Assembly (NCBI GenBank): GCA_937988865.1
Contig: CALKHV010000033.1
Location: 1-36,335 of the forward strand
Direction of reading: 5' to 3'
Source of the DNA: an uncultured Propionibacteriaceae bacterium
Lineage (GTDB): Bacteria; Actinomycetota; Actinomycetes; Propionibacteriales; Propionibacteriaceae
Length of the DNA: 36,335 nucleotides
The position numbers and the translations under genes are program-made. Positions within the stretch are counted from its first letter, which is position 1; each line of letters opens with the position of its first letter. Positions 32,401 through 36,335 of this stretch are shown here, one piece after another. The notes beneath the pieces were generated by a model that was not told the origin of the DNA, did not search any database, and was given only the letters and a program-made list of their open reading frames with translations.

Positions 32401-34168
32401 GGAGCGGTCCTTCGTGGAGCGTGAGCGCATGTTCGCCCTCCCCAGGTCGACGTGGGCCGATTACGACCGCTCGACGCTGTCGGCGGGCGGCGCGATCCAC
32501 GCCCGCTCGGCGAAGTCGATCACGTTGTCAGCCCAGGCCCGCCAGGCCCTGGGCATCGACGCCGTGGGCCCGCTCACCCCGAACGACGTCATCCACGCGA
32601 TCCTCGTCGCACCGGTCGATCTCTTCTGGAACGGCGGCATCGGCACCTACGTGAAGGCCGCGTCCGAGACGCATGCCCAGGTCGCTGACAAGGCGAACGA
32701 CGCCGTCCGGGTGAACGGCGGCGACGTGCGCGCCCTGGTGGCGGGGGAGGGCGGCAACCTGGGGTGGACCCAGTTGGGACGCATCGAGTTCGCCGCGCGC
32801 GGCGGTCACATCAACACCGATTTCATCGACAACTCCGCGGGCGTCGACACATCGGACCACGAGGTCAACATCAAGATCCTCCTCGCCGGCGAACTGGCGG
32901 CCGGACGCCTGACGCTTGCCGAGCGGGACGAACTCCTGCCACGCATGACCGACGACGTGGCGTCGCTGGTCCTGCACCACAACGTCGACCAGAACCTCGC
33001 CCTGTCCGACGCGATGCAGGGCGCTGCATCGTTGGTCGGCGTCCACGAGGACTGGATGACCAGGCTGGAAGCTGCCGGGTACCTCGATCGGGCCATCGAA
33101 TACATGCCGACGACCGCGCAGATGCAGACCCGGATCAAGGAGGGACGCGGACTCGTGCGTCCCGAACTCTGCTCGCTCATGGCCTGGACGAAGATCTGGT
33201 TGGTCGACCTGGTCCTGGCGTCCGACCTGCCGGAGGACCCGTTCGTCGCCGATCGCCTCGTCACCTACTTCCCACCCCTGCTGCGTGAACGGTACCGCGA
33301 CCGGATGGGCGCCCACCGCCTGCACAGGGAAATCATCACCACCGTCGCTGTCAACCGATTCGTCAATTCACAAGGCATCACGGCCTTCCACCGACTCTCC
33401 GACGAGACAGGTGCAGGCGCCCCCGATGTCATCCGTGCCCAGCTGGCTGCCCGCACCATCTTCGGTGCCCTGGCCTTCGAGACCGAGACGTCGCGCGCCG
33501 GGGTCGATGCAGCGTTGCAGACCGAATTGCGACTGTCGATCCGTCGACTGGTCGAGGGTGGGACGCGCTGGTTGCTGCGCAATCGGACGTCCCCGCTCGA
33601 CATCAGGGCTTCCATCGACGATTTCCGGCCGGGGGCTGCAGCCGTGGCCTCGGTCCTGCCCGAATTGTTGACCGAGCGCGACCTGGCTCGTTACCAGGAG
33701 CGCCTCGCCCGGTTCACCACGGAGGGTGTGTCCGACGACCTCGCACGGATCGCGGCCGGGGCCGGCTTCACCCAACTCGCCCTGTCGTTCGTCCAGATCG
33801 CCTCCCGCACCGGACGCGACGTCCTCCACGTCGCGCGGACCTACTTCCTGCTCATGGAACGACTCGGCCTGGACCGGCTCCTCGCGCACATCGAGGCGAT
33901 GCCGCGGAAGGACCGATGGGGCACCAAGGCGAGGGCGGCGGTCCGCGACGACTTGCTCGGTGTGCGGGCACAGCTGACGCAGGATGCCGAGCTCGAAGCG
34001 GCGTCCGACGCGACGCCCGAAGACGTCGTCGAGGGGTGGTTCGCGGCGCGTGAGGGGGCGTCAGAGCAATTCCACCTGCTCGCAGAAGCGCTGGCCGGAG
34101 AGGCCGAACTGGCACGGATCTCCGTTGCCCTGAGGACCGCCCGCGCGTTGCTGGCAGATCGGGCATGA
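29408..34168 (+). CDS. gdh: Large NAD-specific glutamate dehydrogenase (GDH180 type)
   Basis: A catabolic enzyme converting glutamate to 2-oxoglutarate and ammonium with NAD+. At 1586 residues it belongs to the large L_180 class known from Streptomyces, Pseudomonas and mycobacteria. Residues 1-about 700 form the regulatory ACT-like and helical regions (DDGPFIVDTISMTV near 98-111, LADDHFTLLGYREHTY near 221-236). The catalytic domain has GGLRWSDRPEDFRTEVLGLV starting at 790, then VGAKGGF with lysine K825. GGSVGYDHKAMGITARGAWE and IGDMAGDVFGNGML follow, then the Rossmann part with NGGIGTYVKA and a long helical C-terminus. The ATG at 29408 was chosen for AGGAG 8 bases upstream; the frame is open earlier. 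In mycobacteria this enzyme is restrained by GarA-type FHA proteins; no such gene is in the window. Confidence 0.96.
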   Translation: MAVMPATVDQLIADVAARLSNCPPGPGREAFVAHYVRHVDVDELLAESAQDLAGLIDRHLVLGSNRVEADPRIDVYTPGEPEDAWDADGATIVQVVTDDGPFIVDTISMTVTTAGWNIREVYHPQFRVERALTGEMRAVPTSDGPGRPESWVTLEITAPLGTSAESLKVDLRAALETGLDEVEEAVEDLDHMRTRLDETIDLCRRAPRSAAEVADAVDLLTWLADDHFTLLGYREHTYAEGRFVPVVGTGLGVLRPDGNPAGTFDALPLSDPPDLVIMTKNSAKSTVHRPAYTDYVGVRILDADGQVMGEHRFLGLLTSEAYQESITHIPVLRARAEQILARSGYSRDSHGGRAILATLNSFPRDELFQASVDELSAMIEPISRLKERRRVRVFVRRGTWGRFVSCLVYLPRDRYNTDVRLAMMGVIRDTLGAESLEYQAQVTESVLARLYFVAKMPDDAPSGGEIDVPALEQRLADVARGWDDQFSDLASHLASEQRGVDFPTGYKSDFTPAQALADLAALNALPDEESMGQALYASDDRNDRADLRLKVFRRKQMMLLSDVMPVLTSLGLTVVDEWPYELTLRGEPAMVYEFGLALPPGQHAQDWDAVARRRLMDAFEAAWRGWSEADALNALVATAALDWREVALLRAIARFLRQAGSPFSLAYLAEALTSNTDLAIAVVRHFQAKFDPDLADAERPSAMVSTREELLAGLETVASLDHDRILRQLLAVVDACVRSNWYVVGAPALTFKILSHDLDLLPQPRPAFEIYVYSPRVEGVHLRFGKVARGGLRWSDRPEDFRTEVLGLVKAQMVKNTVIVPVGAKGGFHPRHLPNPAVDRAAWMAEGVACYQVFVGALLDLTDNIVDGVVVPPSRVVRHDDDDPYLVVAADKGTATFSDIANALSIGRGFWLGDAFASGGSVGYDHKAMGITARGAWESVKRHFAELGRDCQTEDFTCVGIGDMAGDVFGNGMLLSRHTRLVAAFNHQHIFIDPNPDAERSFVERERMFALPRSTWADYDRSTLSAGGAIHARSAKSITLSAQARQALGIDAVGPLTPNDVIHAILVAPVDLFWNGGIGTYVKAASETHAQVADKANDAVRVNGGDVRALVAGEGGNLGWTQLGRIEFAARGGHINTDFIDNSAGVDTSDHEVNIKILLAGELAAGRLTLAERDELLPRMTDDVASLVLHHNVDQNLALSDAMQGAASLVGVHEDWMTRLEAAGYLDRAIEYMPTTAQMQTRIKEGRGLVRPELCSLMAWTKIWLVDLVLASDLPEDPFVADRLVTYFPPLLRERYRDRMGAHRLHREIITTVAVNRFVNSQGITAFHRLSDETGAGAPDVIRAQLAARTIFGALAFETETSRAGVDAALQTELRLSIRRLVEGGTRWLLRNRTSPLDIRASIDDFRPGAAAVASVLPELLTERDLARYQERLARFTTEGVSDDLARIAAGAGFTQLALSFVQIASRTGRDVLHVARTYFLLMERLGLDRLLAHIEAMPRKDRWGTKARAAVRDDLLGVRAQLTQDAELEAASDATPEDVVEGWFAAREGASEQFHLLAEALAGEAELARISVALRTARALLADRA

Positions 34169-34169
34169 T
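34164..34169 (+). promoter_or_regulatory. -10-like box for PHP gene
   Basis: CATGAT followed by 6 bases and the ATG at 34176, overlapping the gdh stop codon. It fits the leaderless spacing seen elsewhere, but the PHP gene may also be read from the gdh transcript. Confidence 0.35.
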
Positions 34170-34175
34170 GGCGAC

Positions 34176-35033
34176 ATGCGCATCGACCTGCACACCCACT
34201 CCTCTGTCTCCGACGGCACCGACAGCCCCACAACCCTCGTCCTGAAGGCCCACCAGCAGGGCCTCGACGTCATCGGACTCACCGACCACGACACCTTCGA
34301 CGGAATTCCGGAGGCGGTGGAGGCGTCGAAGCGCATCGGCCTCGTGGTGCTCGGTGGGATCGAGATGTCGTGCCAGACGAACGGCAAGACGGTGCACCTG
34401 CTCGGTTACGGCGTCGACCCGTACAACCGCCCGCTCGTCGAGGAACTGGCCCGGATTCGCGTCGGACGCTCGGGCCGCCTTTTCGCGACGGCGGCCAAGC
34501 TGACCGAGCTGGGCGTCCCCCTGACGGTCGACGACATCATCGCGGCAGCGGGTGCCGCCCCCTCCATCGGACGTCCGCACGTGGCGGACGCCATGATCGC
34601 GAAGGGGTATGTCGCCTCGCGCGCCGAGGCATTTGACACCTGGCTCGGCGATGACAAGCCGGGTTACGTCGAGCGCTACGCCTGCCCGCTGGAAGAAGGA
34701 ATCGCGCTGATCCACGCAGCAAGGGGAGTCTGCGTCCTCGCGCACCCCTGGGGACGCGGGGCCGACGCGTGGCTCACGGCCCCCTATCTGGAGCGGTTGG
34801 TCGCCGACCATGGTCTTGAGGGGATCGAGGTCGAACATCCCGACCACGACGCAGCCACCCGGGAACTGCTGTTCGCCATGGGTGCCCGGTTGGGGCTCAT
34901 CCGTACCGGCTCGTCCGACTACCACGGCCTCGGCAAGCGCAATCACGAGCTGGGCTGCAACACCACCCGCAAGAGTGCCTACAAAGAGATCGTCCGCCGC
35001 ATCGCGGCCCGTGGGGGCGTGACGCCGGCCTGA
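34176..35033 (+). CDS. PHP-domain phosphoesterase
   Basis: A 285-residue metallo-phosphoesterase of the PHP family, related to RNase AM (YciV) and nucleoside 3',5'-bisphosphate phosphatases. Metal-site motifs are in order: DLHTHSSVSDG (H6, H8, D13), LTDHDTFDG (about 36-44), GIEMS with E63, HVADAM, LAHPWGRG and SDYHG near 248-252. The insertion before AHPWG is typical of the YciV/TrpH subgroup. Exact substrate is unknown; 3',5'-bisphosphates or short RNA 5' ends are the family's known targets. The ATG is 7 bases after the gdh stop and a hairpin follows the stop. Confidence 0.88.
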   Translation: MRIDLHTHSSVSDGTDSPTTLVLKAHQQGLDVIGLTDHDTFDGIPEAVEASKRIGLVVLGGIEMSCQTNGKTVHLLGYGVDPYNRPLVEELARIRVGRSGRLFATAAKLTELGVPLTVDDIIAAAGAAPSIGRPHVADAMIAKGYVASRAEAFDTWLGDDKPGYVERYACPLEEGIALIHAARGVCVLAHPWGRGADAWLTAPYLERLVADHGLEGIEVEHPDHDAATRELLFAMGARLGLIRTGSSDYHGLGKRNHELGCNTTRKSAYKEIVRRIAARGGVTPA

Positions 35034-35040
35034 GGCCGGT
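35024..35040 (+). terminator. Hairpin at the PHP stop codon
   Basis: CCGGCC-TGA-GGCCGG: a perfect 6-bp stem (35025-35030 with 35034-35039) extended by wobble pairing, with the stop codon as loop. There is no U-tract. It probably ends the gdh-PHP transcript just before the trpS promoter. Confidence 0.45.
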
Positions 35041-35067
35041 GTGTCGAAGCGCCCCGTGCCGGCTTGC

Positions 35068-35073
35068 TAGGCT
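35068..35073 (+). promoter_or_regulatory. -10 box for trpS leader transcript
   Basis: TAGGCT followed by exactly 7 bases and a GTG at 35081. This puts the transcript start at or next to the GTG, so the mRNA would begin with the leader ORF. No -35 match is obvious. Confidence 0.6.
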
Positions 35074-35080
35074 CGACCGG

Positions 35081-35158
35081 GTGACCCCGTTGCGTGGTCA
35101 GTGGCTGCCCAACCGGAGGTCGGTGAGGGCGATGGCAAGGAGAAATGATGTCGAGTGA
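35081..35158 (+). CDS. Leader peptide ORF overlapping trpS
   Basis: A 25-codon frame starting GTG 7 bases after a -10 box and ending TGA at 35156-35158: MTPLRGQWLPNRRSVRAMA then RRNDVE. It contains one Trp codon (residue 8), and the Arg-rich second half uses the codons CGG, AGG, AGG, AGG and AGA. Its stop lies 8 bases inside trpS (counted from the ATG at 35148), and the trpS Shine-Dalgarno AAGGAG is within its last codons, so ribosomes translating it must cross the trpS start. Streptomyces auxiliary trpS genes are known to be controlled by ribosome-mediated attenuation through a Trp-containing leader. Here no terminator fits between leader and gene, so translational coupling or occlusion is likelier. 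Coding status is inferred from position only. Confidence 0.5.
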   Translation: MTPLRGQWLPNRRSVRAMARRNDVE

Positions 35159-36278
35159 GACGCTGTCCACGTCCGGTGGGGACGCAGGGGACGAACTGGA
35201 GGCGTCGAGCAGCGACGCGTCGCTGATCAGGACCCAGGCCCGTTCCCTCGAGATCGAAGCCGACATCGCCACCCATCCCGAGAAGTACCGCATGCTGACA
35301 GGGGACCGCCCGACCGGAAACCTGCACATCGGGCACTACTTCGGGTCGCTGTCGAACCGGGTGCGACTGCAGGACGCCGGCGTCGAGACCCTCGTGCTCA
35401 TCGCCGACTACCAGGTGATCACCGATCGTGACGGCGTCGGCCCCATCCGCGAACGGGTGTTGTCACTGGTCAGCGACTACCTCGCGGCCGGGATCGACCC
35501 CACCCGAACCACCATCTTCACCCATTCATCGGTGCCTGCGCTGAACCAGCTGATGCTGCCCTTCCTGAGCCTCGTCACCGAGGCCGAACTTCGCCGCAAT
35601 CCCACCGTGAAGAGCGAACTCGAGGCGACCGGCGACCGGCCCATGTCCGGGCTGCTGCTCACCTACCCCGTGCACCAGGCCGCCGACATCCTGTTCTGCC
35701 GGGCGAACCTCGTGCCTGTCGGGAAGGACCAACTTCCCCACCTGGAACAGGCGCGCGTCATCGCCCGCCGCTTCGACGAACGGTTCGGACGCGCGGTGCC
35801 CGACCAGCCCGTGTTCCGGCGTCCGGAAGCACTGCTGGGCAAGGGAGCGGCGAACATTCTCGGCATGGACGGCGCCAAGATGAGCAAGTCACGGGGCAAC
35901 ACCATCGAGTTGGGGATGACGGCCGACGAGACGGCGAAGCTGATCAAGCGGGCGGTCACCGACTCCGACCGTCACATCACCTATGCCCCCGATACGCGCC
36001 CGGAGGTGTCCAATCTCGTCAACCTGGCGGCCCTGTGCCTCGGTCGGGATCCGTTCGACGTGGCTGAGGAGCTCGGTGACGCCGGCGGAGGCGGGTTGAA
36101 GAAGCTCGTGACCGAGGCGATCAACGAGAAGTTCGCCCCGCTGCGCGCTCGCCGCCGCGAGCTGCAGGAGGATCCGGGGTACCTGGTGCAGGTGCTCAGC
36201 GACGGTAATCGCCGAGCGAACGCGATCGCGGACGCCACCCTCGGTGACGTCCGCACGGCGATGCAGATGGTGTACTGA
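35148..36278 (+). CDS. trpS: Tryptophanyl-tRNA synthetase (auxiliary, TrpRS1-like type)
   Basis: Class I synthetase charging tRNA-Trp, 376 residues. Signature HIGH is at 60-63 in GNLHIGHYFG and KMSKS at 244-248. A roughly 45-residue Ser/Glu-rich N-terminal extension precedes LTGDRPTG. LTGDRPTGNLHIGHYFGSL, LVLIADYQVITDRD, AVPALNQLMLPFLSLVTEAEL-like and VGKDQLPHLEQARVIARRF segments resemble the Streptomyces inducible TrpRS1, known for indolmycin resistance, more than the M. tuberculosis housekeeping enzyme. Whether a second trpS exists elsewhere is unknown. ATG 35148 is favoured over the adjacent ATG 35145 because AAGGAG ends 5 bases before it. A terminator follows the stop. Confidence 0.93.
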   Translation: MSSETLSTSGGDAGDELEASSSDASLIRTQARSLEIEADIATHPEKYRMLTGDRPTGNLHIGHYFGSLSNRVRLQDAGVETLVLIADYQVITDRDGVGPIRERVLSLVSDYLAAGIDPTRTTIFTHSSVPALNQLMLPFLSLVTEAELRRNPTVKSELEATGDRPMSGLLLTYPVHQAADILFCRANLVPVGKDQLPHLEQARVIARRFDERFGRAVPDQPVFRRPEALLGKGAANILGMDGAKMSKSRGNTIELGMTADETAKLIKRAVTDSDRHITYAPDTRPEVSNLVNLAALCLGRDPFDVAEELGDAGGGGLKKLVTEAINEKFAPLRARRRELQEDPGYLVQVLSDGNRRANAIADATLGDVRTAMQMVY

Positions 36279-36280
36279 GT

Positions 36281-36335
36281 CCTGCAAAGGAGGGCTCCGC
36301 CCCCTTTGGATCCCCCGTGCTGTGCCCTGCAAAGG
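36281..36335 (+). repeat. Direct repeat CCTGCAAAGG, second copy cut by window end
   Basis: CCTGCAAAGG occurs at 36281-36290, leading into the trpS terminator, and again at 36326-36335, where the window stops. The second copy may begin another copy of the same hairpin, or mark a small dispersed repeat. Confidence 0.5.
36285..36308 (+). terminator. trpS terminator
   Basis: CAAAGGAGGGC (36285-36295) pairs with GCCCCCTTTG (36299-36308) around a TCC loop with one bulged A. It starts 6 bases after the trpS stop. The AAAGG/CCTTT ends give a partial U-run within the 3' arm. Confidence 0.75.

Noticed and set aside
34980..35147. T-box riboswitch upstream of trpS
   Set aside because: No T-box consensus or specifier stem-loop, and the apparent transcript starts at the leader ORF only about 65 bases before trpS.

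Overview
This is a dense, high-GC actinobacterial chromosome segment with no mobile elements, CRISPR arrays, rRNA or tRNA genes. The actinobacterial assignment rests on the mtrA-mtrB-lpqB trio, the comF-hpf-secA block followed by an Rv3235-like gene, prfB-ftsE-ftsX-smpB, a large NAD-dependent glutamate dehydrogenase, Ku, many GTG starts, and a tmRNA tag ending in ALAA. The tag and the M23 peptidase inside the ftsEX cluster suggest Propionibacteriales, perhaps Propionibacteriaceae; that narrower placement is inference only.

Layout. Bases 1-2715 (minus) hold part of a V/A-type rotary ATPase operon: a peripheral-stalk candidate, C, I with a very short cytosolic domain, and the first codons of K. 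Bases 2831-4450 (minus) encode a divergent CDF-type cation transporter and a five-helix membrane protein. These are divergent from an OmpR-type response regulator and sensor kinase (4598-6384), and the shared control region carries three heptamers spaced exactly 11 bp apart. A YqeY-like gene (minus) follows.

Bases 7007-12076 (plus) hold prfB, ftsE, ftsX, a coiled-coil M23 peptidase that probably works with FtsEX, and smpB. They are followed by a DUF2207 membrane protein, an FKBP prolyl isomerase and a DUF1707/DUF4870 protein, and then by ssrA (tmRNA), so both trans-translation partners lie within 4 kb. yqgE, mtrA-mtrB-lpqB, comF, long-form hpf, a YcaQ/AlkX-like DNA glycosylase, a TolB-like propeller and secA follow.

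Beyond secA lie a convergent Rv3235/DUF6459-like gene, a DUF6912-like gene coupled to ku, a DUF2505 gene (minus), the 1586-residue glutamate dehydrogenase, a PHP phosphoesterase and trpS. trpS is of the Streptomyces auxiliary (TrpRS1-like) type. It is preceded by an apparently leaderless 25-codon leader ORF containing a Trp codon and overlapping the trpS start.

Three signals run across the window. Many genes have a TANNNT-like -10 box 6-8 bases before the start codon and no Shine-Dalgarno, as expected for leaderless transcripts. The hexamer GGACGC/GCGTCC is conspicuously over-used on both strands, even forcing GGA glycine codons. Strong hairpins sit at several gene boundaries. No stretch longer than about 300 bases is without a gene; the longest non-coding stretch contains ssrA. 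The best candidates for something undescribed are the trpS leader arrangement, the three-repeat operator with its membrane-protein regulon, and the over-represented hexamer.
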